From positions 41,330 to 105,329 of the forward strand of contig CAZRXG010000013.1 in assembly GCA_964603985.1 (NCBI GenBank): a stretch of DNA of 64,000 nucleotides, read 5' to 3'. Source of the DNA: CAZRXG01 sp964603985. Its GTDB lineage: Bacteria > Chloroflexota > Anaerolineae > Aggregatilineales > UBA3940. The position numbers and the translations under genes are program-made. The notes under the pieces were generated by a model. The model was not told where the DNA came from, made no database searches, and saw nothing but the letters and a program-made list of their open reading frames with translations. Below are positions 17,114 to 25,259 of the stretch, piece by piece; position 1 is the stretch's first letter; every line of letters starts with the position of its first letter.

Positions 17114-18898
17114 TTAGTCCAGCGAGTCTTTGCTTATCAGGAAGCGATCCATCACCAGCAGTTCCAGCGCTCCCTTGCGGAAGGTGTTGAACGCGTTCTG
17201 CGGTGTGTTGACAATCGGCTCACCGCGCAGGTTGAAGCTGGTGTTGAGCAGCACCGGGACGCCGGTCGCCTGCCCGAACCTCTCGATCACGCGGTAGTAC
17301 CAGGGATTGTCCTGCTTGCGCACCGACTGCAAACGGCCACCGCCGTTGACGTGTGTCACAGCCGGGATGACGGTCTGTTTCTCCTCCGGGATGTGGCGCA
17401 CGACCAGCATGAAGCGCGGCGCGGGCTGCCCTTCGTATGCGCCCAGATCAAAGTACTTTGGGGCATCTTCTTCCGTCACGACGGGGGCGAAGGGGCGGAA
17501 CGGCTCGCGGAATTTGATTTTGAGGTTGACGATCTCCTTCATCTCCGGGCGGCGCGGGTCGGCCAGGATGCTGCGGTTGCCGAGCGCGCGCGGCCCCCAC
17601 TCGAAGCGGCCATGATACCAGCCCACCACACCGCCGTCGACGATGGTGTCCACCGTGCGGTCGATCAGCTTCTCCTCATCCTCAATATACTCGTAGGGAA
17701 TCTGCTGCTGGTCGAGGAAAGCCCTGATCTCTTCGGTCGAGTAGCCCTTGCCGTAGTAGACGTTCTCCATGACCAGCTTGCGCGGCTGGTTAAACAGGAC
17801 GTGGTAAGTGTAGAGCGCCGCGCCCAGCGCGCCCCCGGCGTCACCGGCTTCGGGCTGAATGTATAGTTCCTCGAAGGGCGTCTCGTCTAGAATACGCCCG
17901 TTGGCAACGCTGTTAAGCGCCACGCCGCCCGCCATACACAGCCGCTTCGAGCCGGTGCGCTGGTGGGCGTAGTTAGCCATCTTGATGATGGTCTCTTCCG
18001 TCGCGCGCTGGATGCTGGCCGCGATGTCGGCAAAACGCTGGTTCTCGCGCGCCACCGGGCCGTCCTGGTCGGGGTGTGTCTTGGGTGTAAAGAACTCGCT
18101 TTCGCGCTCGCGCTCCGGCCCGAACAGATCCACGAACTTGCGGTTGTAGGTGCGCCTGGGGGAATGATGGAAGGAGAAGTACTCCATGTTCAGGCGCAGG
18201 CTGCCATCGTTTCCCACATCCAGCAGCTTGTAGACCTTGTCGAGGTATCTCGGCTCACCGAAGGGGGCCATCCCCATGACCTTGTACTCGCCGTTGTTGA
18301 CCCTGAAGCCCAGATAGGCGGTGAACGCCGAGTACAGCAGGCCCAACGAGTGGGGGAAGCGAATCTCGCCAAACAGCTCGATCTCGTTTGTGCCGCTGCC
18401 GTCCCACGTGCCCCTGGCGTGGCCGACGGTGGCCGTCGTCCATTCGCCGACCCCGTCGAGCGTCAGGATGGCTGCCTCGTCGAACGGCGAGGCGAAAAAG
18501 GCGCTGGCGGCGTGGGTCATGTGGTGCTCGGCAAAGAGCAGCTTTTGGGCCGGGATCCTCAGCTTGTCAAGCAACTGGCTCTTGATCCACAGCTTCTCGT
18601 TGAACCACGTGATCATCGACTCGCGGAAGAACGCCACCGAGCGCGGGTAAGTTTGCAGCGAGCTGAGCAGGATGCGCTCGAACTTGAGTAGAGGCTTTTC
18701 GTAGAAGACGGCGTAATCAAGATCGTCGGTTGTGATCCCCGCCGTCTCTATGCAGAAGTCAATGGCATTGTGAGGGAATCCGAAGTCATGCTTTTTCCGC
18801 GAAAACCGCTCCTCAGCCGCCGCCGCGATCAATTCCCCATCTTTGATGATGCAGGCAGCCGAGTCGTGGTAGTAGCACGAGATGCCTAATATATACAT
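17114..18898 (-). CDS. Carbamoyltransferase, NodU/CmcH/TobZ family
   Basis: 594 residues from the ATG at 18898, where the fold begins (MYILGISCYYHDSAACIIKD). The same frame remains open to 19840, but that extension only shadows the deacetylase gene opposite. The Kae1-like domain has EHHMTHAASAFFASPF with its metal-binding His residues. The YrdC-like-free C-terminal domain has WYHGRFEWGPRALGNRSILA and LLNTSFNLRGEPIV. Family members transfer a carbamoyl group from carbamoyl phosphate and ATP to sugar hydroxyls. With DUF5989 partners downstream and glycan genes nearby, it probably carbamoylates a surface glycan or glycolipid. Confidence 0.92.
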   Translation of the reverse strand: MYILGISCYYHDSAACIIKDGELIAAAAEERFSRKKHDFGFPHNAIDFCIETAGITTDDLDYAVFYEKPLLKFERILLSSLQTYPRSVAFFRESMITWFNEKLWIKSQLLDKLRIPAQKLLFAEHHMTHAASAFFASPFDEAAILTLDGVGEWTTATVGHARGTWDGSGTNEIELFGEIRFPHSLGLLYSAFTAYLGFRVNNGEYKVMGMAPFGEPRYLDKVYKLLDVGNDGSLRLNMEYFSFHHSPRRTYNRKFVDLFGPERERESEFFTPKTHPDQDGPVARENQRFADIAASIQRATEETIIKMANYAHQRTGSKRLCMAGGVALNSVANGRILDETPFEELYIQPEAGDAGGALGAALYTYHVLFNQPRKLVMENVYYGKGYSTEEIRAFLDQQQIPYEYIEDEEKLIDRTVDTIVDGGVVGWYHGRFEWGPRALGNRSILADPRRPEMKEIVNLKIKFREPFRPFAPVVTEEDAPKYFDLGAYEGQPAPRFMLVVRHIPEEKQTVIPAVTHVNGGGRLQSVRKQDNPWYYRVIERFGQATGVPVLLNTSFNLRGEPIVNTPQNAFNTFRKGALELLVMDRFLISKDSLD

Positions 18899-19054
18899 AC
18901 GGGTTACACTTGCCCTCTGATTCTCAAGCTTCAAAAGGTGGCAGTATCGTACCAAGCCAGGATGCAATACTGCCAACTGGCGAGGTATTATACCCTGTGG
19001 TGCGCTTATGTCGAATTGATTCTTGAAACGCCCTGGGGTATGCTTCGCAGCGCT

Positions 19055-20131
19055 ATGGAAGAACAGAAAAGCTCGAAAAGTAAACCGCAAGCCCGAATAC
19101 CCGCCCGTGCCAGGCCACCCGCCCGAAAGCGCCTGCGGCTGTTCCTGGGGATGGGATTGGCCGGTGTGTTCCTGGTGTGCGTGGCGCTGGGCCTGGTGGC
19201 CTTCACACCCGCGAGCGGAAACGACCACCGGCCACGCCTGATCGCAGCGCTGATCACCGCGACGCCAACGTCGACGGCGACGCCCACCGCGACCAGCACG
19301 CCCGCCTGGACACCCACCCCCAGCGACACGCCCACTATCACGCTGACGCCGACGGACACCCCGATCCCGACGGCCACCTCGACCGCAACGCCGACCAACA
19401 CGTCCACCCCGCCGCCGACGCCCGACAGCCGCGACCGGGAGTTCACCGTGCCGATCCTGATGTATCACTACATCAGCGTGCCGCCGCCGGACGCAGACAT
19501 CTACCGGCTCGACCTGTCCGTCACGCCGCAGAACTTCCGGGAGCAGGTGGCATGGCTCAAGGAGAGCGGCTACGAGACGATCTCGCTCTACCACCTGGTT
19601 TACGCGCTGACGATCGGGTGGCCCCCGCTGCCGGAGCGGCCAATCATCCTGACCTTTGACGACGGGTACCGCGACAACTACGAGAACGCGTTCCCGATCT
19701 TGAAGGAGCATGGCTTCGTGGGGGCCTTCTTCATCCTGACGGACGTGACCGACCGCAGCGAGCCGAATTACATGACCTGGGATATGCTGCGCGAGATGCA
19801 CGAGGCCGGGATGGACATCGAAGTGCACGGGCGCGAGCACCTTGACATGTCAGGCCGGGATTACGACTGGCTGGTTTACCATCTTCTGGGGCCTGCCCAG
19901 ACGATTGAGGCCAACCTGGGCTACCAGCCGCGATTCCTGGCCTACGTATCGGGGCGGTATGACGGGCTAACCCTGTCGACCACCCACGAGATGGGCTACT
20001 GGGGCGCGGTCACGACGAATCACGGCGCACTGCACCAGAAGGACGGCCTGCTCGAGCTGAGCCGGGTACGCATTCGCGGCGACTGGACATTGAGCCAGTT
20101 CACCGCCGTCGTCGCCGGGATGACGGAATGA
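19055..20131 (+). CDS. Exported or membrane-anchored polysaccharide deacetylase with Thr/Pro linker
   Basis: 358 residues from the ATG at 19055; an ATG at 19040 is an equal alternative, and neither has a strong ribosome binding site. A basic N-terminus (ARARPPARKRLRLFL) leads into one transmembrane helix near residues 30-50. A linker of TPT-type repeats (about residues 65-125) holds the catalytic domain away from the membrane. The NodB domain has ILMYHYIS, LTFDDGYRDNYENAFPILKE and the metal-binding EVHGREH. It should deacetylate peptidoglycan or exopolysaccharide outside the cytoplasm. Thr/Pro linkers of this kind are common in Chloroflexota surface enzymes. Confidence 0.87.
   Translation: MEEQKSSKSKPQARIPARARPPARKRLRLFLGMGLAGVFLVCVALGLVAFTPASGNDHRPRLIAALITATPTSTATPTATSTPAWTPTPSDTPTITLTPTDTPIPTATSTATPTNTSTPPPTPDSRDREFTVPILMYHYISVPPPDADIYRLDLSVTPQNFREQVAWLKESGYETISLYHLVYALTIGWPPLPERPIILTFDDGYRDNYENAFPILKEHGFVGAFFILTDVTDRSEPNYMTWDMLREMHEAGMDIEVHGREHLDMSGRDYDWLVYHLLGPAQTIEANLGYQPRFLAYVSGRYDGLTLSTTHEMGYWGAVTTNHGALHQKDGLLELSRVRIRGDWTLSQFTAVVAGMTE
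19258..19430 (+). repeat. Low-complexity Thr/Pro-coding repeat
   Basis: Degenerate ACGCC/ACC codon repeats encode a TPT/TAT-rich linker of about 55 residues in the deacetylase. The repeats are imperfect, so this is a spacer under composition rather than sequence constraint. Confidence 0.8.
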
Positions 20132-20164
20132 TAAACACGACCCGGCGGAAAGGGGAAGAACACC

Positions 20165-20830
20165 ATGCAGCGGCTTAAAGACATGCCTGCGGAAAAGATC
20201 GTGGCGTTTGCGGGCCTGTTCAGTTTTGTGTTTCTGGCGGTGTGGGTGGGGGGAATCGCCGCCGTGTGGCTCGTCTTTGGCTTAGGGGACGTGCAGGTAG
20301 ACTTCTGGGGCGCGGTGGAGGGACTCTCGGCTGCCGCCACACTGGCGACGGTGGTCGGCGGCGGCCTGTTCGCGCTGGCGCAGTTGGTCGAGTCGGTGGA
20401 GAACCGCGAACTGGAACTTGAAGGCCGCAACCTCGACATCTACAACCAGGCATTCGAGCGGCTGATGTCGGACGCCAACATCGAGGCCCGGCGGTGGATC
20501 TACATTCACCTCGATCCCGACCCCGAAAAGGGCCTGGGCAGCCTGAGCGCGGAGGGACAGCAGCACGTCAAGCTGGTGCTGAACTCCTTTGACCACTTGG
20601 GTTTTCTGATCAAACAGGATTGGATCACCGGCGACGCCGTTATCGAGTGGGTCAGCCCCTTCGTGGTGAAGGTGTGGGAGAAGATCGGCCCCTACGTCGA
20701 GTACGAGGCCGCGCGCCGCAACGAGCCGGACTACTACGAGGCGGCCAAGTACCTGGCCGAGAAGTGCCGCGAGTGGCGGACAGAACGCTTCCCCGACGCG
20801 CAGGTCACGTGGGTGGAGAAGGGGTTGTAG
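20165..20830 (+). CDS. DUF4760-like membrane protein
   Basis: 221 residues. There are two N-terminal hydrophobic segments (VAFAGLFSFVFLAVWVGGIA and ALSAAATLATVVGG type). A soluble helical domain follows, with RNLDIYNQAFERLMSDANIE and a LNSFDHLGFLIKQDWI block, as in DUF4760 proteins. The family has no assigned function. It follows the deacetylase after 33 bases and may share its transcript. The C-terminus has WVSPFVVKVWEKIGPYVEYE, also typical. AGGGGAAGAAC before the ATG is the likely ribosome binding site. Confidence 0.72.
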   Translation: MQRLKDMPAEKIVAFAGLFSFVFLAVWVGGIAAVWLVFGLGDVQVDFWGAVEGLSAAATLATVVGGGLFALAQLVESVENRELELEGRNLDIYNQAFERLMSDANIEARRWIYIHLDPDPEKGLGSLSAEGQQHVKLVLNSFDHLGFLIKQDWITGDAVIEWVSPFVVKVWEKIGPYVEYEAARRNEPDYYEAAKYLAEKCREWRTERFPDAQVTWVEKGL

Positions 20831-20845
20831 TGAGGAAAGGCGGCC

Positions 20846-21565
20846 CTACGCCTCTTCAGACGACTGGGTAAAAGCCTCTGCGGGGATCACTGCCTCCAGG
20901 TCGACACCATGACGCACGCGCATGCGCTCGGCGCGGATGATGGCCTCGACCTGGGCGACCGTTTCGCCGAGACACCCTGCCCGGTTGAAGAGGATATAGT
21001 CGAACTCTTTGGCGGCCTGGATCTGCTCGCGCGCGATCACCATCCGCTGGGCGCGCGTTTTGTCATCCATGTGCAGGTCGGGGCGCTCGTCGATGCGCTC
21101 AAGCAGGACAGCCGGGGGCGCGGTGACGAAGATCGTCACGCAGTCAGGGCAGCGCTCGCGGAGGCGGCGCATGCCATAAATGTCCACCTCGGCAACGACG
21201 AGATGCTTCTGCGGGGGAAGCCCCTCGTAGATATCGGCGGGCATGCTGTACAGATGACCGGAACGGTAAACGTCGTGCCCGGCGGTCTGGGCGTCGGCCT
21301 CCATCAGCCGACCGGCCAGGGCCAGGTCGCGGAACTGCTCGCGGGACACGAAGTGATACTGTACACCTTCGACTTCGTTTTTGCGCGGGGGGCGGGTGGT
21401 GTAGGTCACGACGCGGCCCATCTCATCGGGGTGGTTTGTCAGTAGCTTCTTTATGATGGTATTCTTACCTACACCGGAGGGGCCGGCGAGCACAAAGAGA
21501 AGCCGGGGAAGAAACCCGTTCTTTTGCAGGAGCACACGCTCAACATCGGTCAGGTCTTCGCTCAT
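20846..21565 (-). CDS. gmk: Guanylate kinase
   Basis: 239 residues, about 30 longer than the usual enzyme because of extra sequence at both ends. The P-loop is AGPSGVGKNT near residue 30 (Asn replaces the usual Gly/Ser before Thr). The GMP-binding segment TYTTRPPRKNEVEGVQYHFV is well conserved, and the lid has ERPDLHMDDKTRAQRM. The enzyme phosphorylates GMP to GDP with ATP in the cytoplasm. It is convergent with the DUF4760-like gene and divergent from the nucleotidyltransferase. The GKNT variant and a lid somewhat unlike typical Gmk leave room for a Gmk-like paralogue. Confidence 0.85.
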   Translation of the reverse strand: MSEDLTDVERVLLQKNGFLPRLLFVLAGPSGVGKNTIIKKLLTNHPDEMGRVVTYTTRPPRKNEVEGVQYHFVSREQFRDLALAGRLMEADAQTAGHDVYRSGHLYSMPADIYEGLPPQKHLVVAEVDIYGMRRLRERCPDCVTIFVTAPPAVLLERIDERPDLHMDDKTRAQRMVIAREQIQAAKEFDYILFNRAGCLGETVAQVEAIIRAERMRVRHGVDLEAVIPAEAFTQSSEEA

Positions 21566-21683
21566 CTTTAGAGGTGGCCTCTCAAGGGGAGTGATTGGCT
21601 ATCACAATCGCGTTGAGTCATTATACCACCTGGTCGGGTGACAGGATAGCGATCCCGACCATTTTCAGGGGAGAAAGACCATC

Positions 21684-22670
21684 ATGAAAGTTGTGATCCC
21701 CATGGCGGGCTACGGCAAGCGCCTGCGCCCGCACACCTACAGCCGCCCGAAGCCGTTGATCAACGTGGCCGGGCAACCGATGTTGAAGCACCTCCTCGAC
21801 CCATTGGGAGAACTGGATGTCGAGGAGTACATCTTCGTCGTCGGTTACCTGGGCGAGCAGATCGAGGAGTACATCAGCGCGAACTATGACTTTAAGACCT
21901 CGTTTGTCATTCAGGAGGAACTGATCGGCCAGGCGCACGCCGTCTACCTCGCCCGTGAGCACCTCAACGGCCCGGCCATTGTACTGTTTGCCGATACGCT
22001 GTTTGAAACCGACCTGAGCGTCATCAACACTACCGACGCCGACGCCATCGCCTTCGTCAAGGAAGTCGAGGACCCGCGCCGTTTTGGCGTGGTTGAGGTG
22101 GACGCTAAGGGACGCGTCACACGCTTCATAGAGAAGCCGGACAGCGTCGAGAACAGACAGGTGGTCATCGGCCTGTACTACATCCGCGATTCGCAGCACA
22201 TGATCCGGGCCATCGAGACGCAGATGGCCCGCAAGCACATGACCAAGGGCGAGTTCTTCCTGGCCGATGCCTTCCAGATCATGATCGAGGAGGGCGCGGC
22301 CTTCCGCACGCAGAACGTGGAGGTGTGGCTGGACTGCGGCAAGCCGGAGACGGTGCTGGGGACCAACCGCTACCTGCTCGACAATGGCTTTGACAACAGC
22401 CACACGGTCAAGGTGGAAGGCGTGACCGTCATCCCACCCGCGCACGTCGATCCGGATGCCAGGCTGGAAAACGCAATCATCGGGCCGTATGCGACCATAT
22501 CCGCAGGCTGTCACGTCAGCTACAGCATCATCCGCGACTCGATCATTGACAGAGGGGCAAGGGTCTCTGACGCCCTGCTGAAGCAATCCCTGGTTGGCCG
22601 TAACGCCCACGTCAGCGGGCGATACTGCGTTATTAACGTTGGCGACGAGTCCTCGGTGGACTTTAGTTAA
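21684..22670 (+). CDS. Sugar-phosphate nucleotidyltransferase (RmlA/GlmU-like)
   Basis: 328 residues beginning MKVVIPMAGYGKRLRPHTYS, where the GxGxRLRP loop and the later KPLINVAGQP are the nucleotidyltransferase signature. FADTLFETD supplies the metal-binding Asp. EVEDPRRFGVVEVD and a WLDCGKPETVLGTN block follow. After residue 250 come hexapeptide-like repeats (ARLENAIIGPYATISAGCHV) indicating a left-handed beta-helix domain. Such enzymes make NDP-sugars from sugar-1-phosphate and NTP. It is 12 bases upstream of the aminotransferase. Which sugar is used is not clear; glucose-1-phosphate is a fair guess. Confidence 0.87.
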   Translation: MKVVIPMAGYGKRLRPHTYSRPKPLINVAGQPMLKHLLDPLGELDVEEYIFVVGYLGEQIEEYISANYDFKTSFVIQEELIGQAHAVYLAREHLNGPAIVLFADTLFETDLSVINTTDADAIAFVKEVEDPRRFGVVEVDAKGRVTRFIEKPDSVENRQVVIGLYYIRDSQHMIRAIETQMARKHMTKGEFFLADAFQIMIEEGAAFRTQNVEVWLDCGKPETVLGTNRYLLDNGFDNSHTVKVEGVTVIPPAHVDPDARLENAIIGPYATISAGCHVSYSIIRDSIIDRGARVSDALLKQSLVGRNAHVSGRYCVINVGDESSVDFS

Positions 22671-22682
22671 ACGGAGTTCAAA

Positions 22683-23843
22683 GTGCGCAACTTTGTATCA
22701 CAACGAGTGCAGGGGATTCCCCCTTCCGGTATTCGCAGATTCTTCGACATCGCAGCCACCATGGATGACGTTATCTCCCTGGGCATCGGTGAGCCGGACT
22801 TCGTGACACCGGAGCCGCTCGTGCAGGCAGGCATCCGGGCACTTCAGAAAGGCGAGACACACTACACCTCAAATTCCGGCATCCTGGAACTGCGCCAGGC
22901 GCTGAGCGCCCATCTCAATAAGTTGTACGGTGTGGGCTATGACCCGGAGAGCGAACTGCTGATCACGGTTGGCGTCTCGGAGGCGCTCTACCTGGCAATG
23001 GGCGCCGTCCTTGATCCCGGCGACGAGGTCATCGTGCCGGAGCCGTGCTTCGTTTCTTACGCGCCGGAAGTGGTGCTGGCCGGAGGGAAGGCCGTCACCA
23101 TCGCGACGCACGTAGAACAAGGCTTCCAGGTGACCGGCGAGGCCGTCGAGGCGGCGGTCACGGAGCGTACCAAGGCGCTTCTGATCGGCTACCCCAACAA
23201 CCCAACCGGGGCCGTCATGTCGCGCGAGCGGCTGCAAGAGATCGCCGCCGTGGCTGAGAAGCACGACCTGCTCGTCATCTCAGACGAGATTTACGACCAA
23301 CTGGTTTACGGCGTCGAACACGTCTGTTTTGCCAGCCTGCCGGGCATGCGCGACCGCACGATCACGCTGGGGGGGTTCTCCAAAGACTACGCCATGACCG
23401 GCTGGCGATTGGGGTACGCAGCCGCGCCGCCGGAGGCCCTGGCCGCAATGCGCAAGATCCACCAGTACACGATCATGTGCGCACCAACGACCGCCCAGAT
23501 CTCAGCCCTGGCTGCCCTGGAAAAAGGCGCGCCGTTTGTGGAAGAAATGCGCAATGAGTACGACCGCCGCCGCCGGTTGATCGTCGGCGGGCTTAACAAC
23601 CTAGGCTTGCCGACCTTCGAGCCGCACGGCGCATTTTACGCCTTCCCCGCGATTACCGCCTCAGGGATGGACGACGGAACCTTCGCCGAAACGCTGCTGC
23701 AAGAGGAGCGGGTTGCCGTTGTGCCCGGCAGCGCCTTTGGCGCGAGTGGGGCCGGGTTTGTGCGGTGCTCGTATGCGACAGCTTACGAGGAGATCGAGGA
23801 GGCGCTGGAGCGCATCGAGCGCTTCATGCGGCGTCACGGCTGA
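22683..23843 (+). CDS. Class I/II PLP-dependent aminotransferase
   Basis: 386 residues from a GTG at 22683, supported by ACGGAG 7 bases upstream. Fold-type I motifs are present: LGIGEPDFVTPEPL at the N-terminus, YPNNPTGAVM for substrate and PLP contact, SDEIYDQLVY with the PLP-binding Asp, and GGFSKDYAMTGWRLG with Lys234 as the Schiff-base lysine. Members exchange amino groups between aromatic or acidic amino acids and 2-oxoacids. It resembles the aspartate/aromatic aminotransferase Igamma subgroup. The terminator at 23881 closes the two-gene unit with the nucleotidyltransferase. Confidence 0.9.
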   Translation: MRNFVSQRVQGIPPSGIRRFFDIAATMDDVISLGIGEPDFVTPEPLVQAGIRALQKGETHYTSNSGILELRQALSAHLNKLYGVGYDPESELLITVGVSEALYLAMGAVLDPGDEVIVPEPCFVSYAPEVVLAGGKAVTIATHVEQGFQVTGEAVEAAVTERTKALLIGYPNNPTGAVMSRERLQEIAAVAEKHDLLVISDEIYDQLVYGVEHVCFASLPGMRDRTITLGGFSKDYAMTGWRLGYAAAPPEALAAMRKIHQYTIMCAPTTAQISALAALEKGAPFVEEMRNEYDRRRRLIVGGLNNLGLPTFEPHGAFYAFPAITASGMDDGTFAETLLQEERVAVVPGSAFGASGAGFVRCSYATAYEEIEEALERIERFMRRHG

Positions 23844-23880
23844 GATGTAGCCGTATTCGAAAAGTCTGGTAAACTTACCC

Positions 23881-23907
23881 GCCGGGTATGCAGATCGCAT
23901 ACCCGGC
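23881..23907 (+). terminator. Intrinsic terminator after the aminotransferase gene
   Basis: GCCGGGTATGC (23881-23891) pairs with GCATACCCGGC (23897-23907) over a 5-base loop, followed by ATTTG. It sits 37 bases after the stop at 23843. The T-run is short, so efficiency is uncertain. Confidence 0.7.
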
Positions 23908-23935
23908 ATTTGCATGTGGGAAAGAGTGAGCACGT

Positions 23936-24460
23936 ATGCTTTTCGACAACGTCATCCTGGGCGCGCTGGTGATTTTCCTGGTGCGGGCGCTGAGCATTGC
24001 GGTCTCGACGCTGCGCTACCTGATCATGGGGCGGTCGGCCAAGCTGCTGGTAGCAGGCCTGGCCTTCACTGAGGCCCTGGCCTTTGCGCTGACCTTCGGG
24101 CAGGTCGCCCAGAACCTGGAGAATATGTGGAACCTGGGAGCCTACTGCCTGGGTTTCAGCGTGGGCACCTGGGTCGGCACGCTGATCGAGGAGCGTGTCG
24201 GGCAGGGATATGCCACCATCAACATCGTGTCAATGGGAAAGTCGCTGCCCGTCGCCGAGGCGATCCGGGGGGCGGGGTTCGGCGCAACGCGCAGTTCAGG
24301 CGAGGGGACATCTGGCACGGTGGGGCTGGTGCGGACGGTGGCGCGGCGGCGGGACGCTTCACAGGTCATCGGGATTGCACAGGATGTAGACCCTAAGGCT
24401 TTTGTGACGGTTGAAGAGACACGCAGCGTCTCGCGCGGTTTCCTCGGCCACGGTCGCTAG
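23936..24460 (+). CDS. UPF0316/DUF5698-DUF2179 membrane protein
   Basis: 174 residues. Three hydrophobic helices span residues 1-85 and include RALSIAVSTLRYLIMGRSAK and FGQVAQNLENMWNLGAYCLG, characteristic of DUF5698. A short soluble DUF2179-like domain follows (SLPVAEAIRGAGFGATRSSG), with the GxGxT-type turn. Family proteins resemble YebE/YitT-type membrane proteins of unknown transport or signalling role. The ribosome binding site is probably GAAAGAGTGAG before the ATG. It converges with the DUF429 gene. Confidence 0.78.
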   Translation: MLFDNVILGALVIFLVRALSIAVSTLRYLIMGRSAKLLVAGLAFTEALAFALTFGQVAQNLENMWNLGAYCLGFSVGTWVGTLIEERVGQGYATINIVSMGKSLPVAEAIRGAGFGATRSSGEGTSGTVGLVRTVARRRDASQVIGIAQDVDPKAFVTVEETRSVSRGFLGHGR

Positions 24461-24491
24461 ACCCGGACCGACTTCGACGGTGGGGGTCATC

Positions 24492-25259
24492 TCACGCGTA
24501 GGAGTCCTGCAAGGCCCCAGGGGAGATGGGGAGGATGATCACCCCTTCGGAGGCATCGCCGACGGCGGCGGTGTTGTGGGGCTCGCGTTCGACCAGGAAG
24601 GCGGTGTATGCAGCGACCAGGGCATCCAACTCATCAGGCGAGCGTATGTCGATGTCGAGCTGGCCTGTGAGCAGGCGGTGGCGCGTCAGCTCAGGGAGGA
24701 TATGCATGGCGTCCGGCACGTCGATGCCGTTGTCGTAGAGGACAAGCTGGCGCTGCAACTGTCCCTCCAGGCTGGTTTTGCGATAGGGACGCCGCCCGAT
24801 AAGCGCCGCGTAGGCGGCGTGAGGGTGCGCTTCCAGCAGCCGCCTCGGGCCGGGACGTGGGTAATCCACGAATCCCTCCTTGTGAAGCCTGGCATAGAGT
24901 TGCCAGCCCACTTTCATCCAATCGGATGCTTCGTCCGCGTCGGAGGGGGTGTTGTAGATGCCGATCCCGCGCCGCCGTATCTCGTACTCGCAAACGCGGT
25001 AGGTACTGTAATTGTCTCCATCGGGGGCAAGCCCAACCCGCTGACGGTAATCCGGTTCCGCCAGCAAGCTTTTATTGGAGCCGCTTGGCGCATTGACAGC
25101 GCAAACGGTGGCCGGACATCCCAGGATAACGTCAACGACTTCCTCAAGCGTCGCTTCGTCCAACTTCTCAATGTGCAAGCGATCGTCGAGCACCGCGTAT
25201 GAGACAGGATGCAAGCCAGAGGTAATGTCAACACCGATAAAGACAGTTTCATGTGGCAT
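24492..25259 (-). CDS. DUF429 domain protein (RNase H-like predicted nuclease)
   Basis: 255 residues starting MPHETVFIGVDITSGLHPVS; the first acidic residue of an RNase H-like fold lies in GVDITSG. CAVNAPSGSNKSLL and RVCEYEIRRRGIGIYNTPSD are the DUF429 blocks, followed by EAHPHAAYAALIGRRPYRKT. The fold suggests a metal-dependent nuclease, but no activity has been assigned. Its start overlaps the end of the GNAT gene by 11 bases, so the two are probably translated from one transcript. Confidence 0.8.
   Translation of the reverse strand: MPHETVFIGVDITSGLHPVSYAVLDDRLHIEKLDEATLEEVVDVILGCPATVCAVNAPSGSNKSLLAEPDYRQRVGLAPDGDNYSTYRVCEYEIRRRGIGIYNTPSDADEASDWMKVGWQLYARLHKEGFVDYPRPGPRRLLEAHPHAAYAALIGRRPYRKTSLEGQLQRQLVLYDNGIDVPDAMHILPELTRHRLLTGQLDIDIRSPDELDALVAAYTAFLVEREPHNTAAVGDASEGVIILPISPGALQDSYA

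Larger units (their letters stand above)
16535..17116 (-). repeat. Tandem duplication of a DUF5989 gene and its leader
   Basis: Block 16535-16768 and block 16883-17116 are homologous over about 234 bases at an offset of 348. Each contains a 60-codon gene plus a conserved 5' leader (GAACTATAG and TTCCGGGTTTA on the plus strand). The upstream copy begins exactly at the stop codon of the carbamoyltransferase. The 114 bases between the blocks are unrelated. Confidence 0.85.

Noticed and set aside
18899..19840. A 314-residue N-terminal extension of the carbamoyltransferase
   Set aside because: The extension shadows the deacetylase gene; family members start at the MYILGISCYYHD segment.
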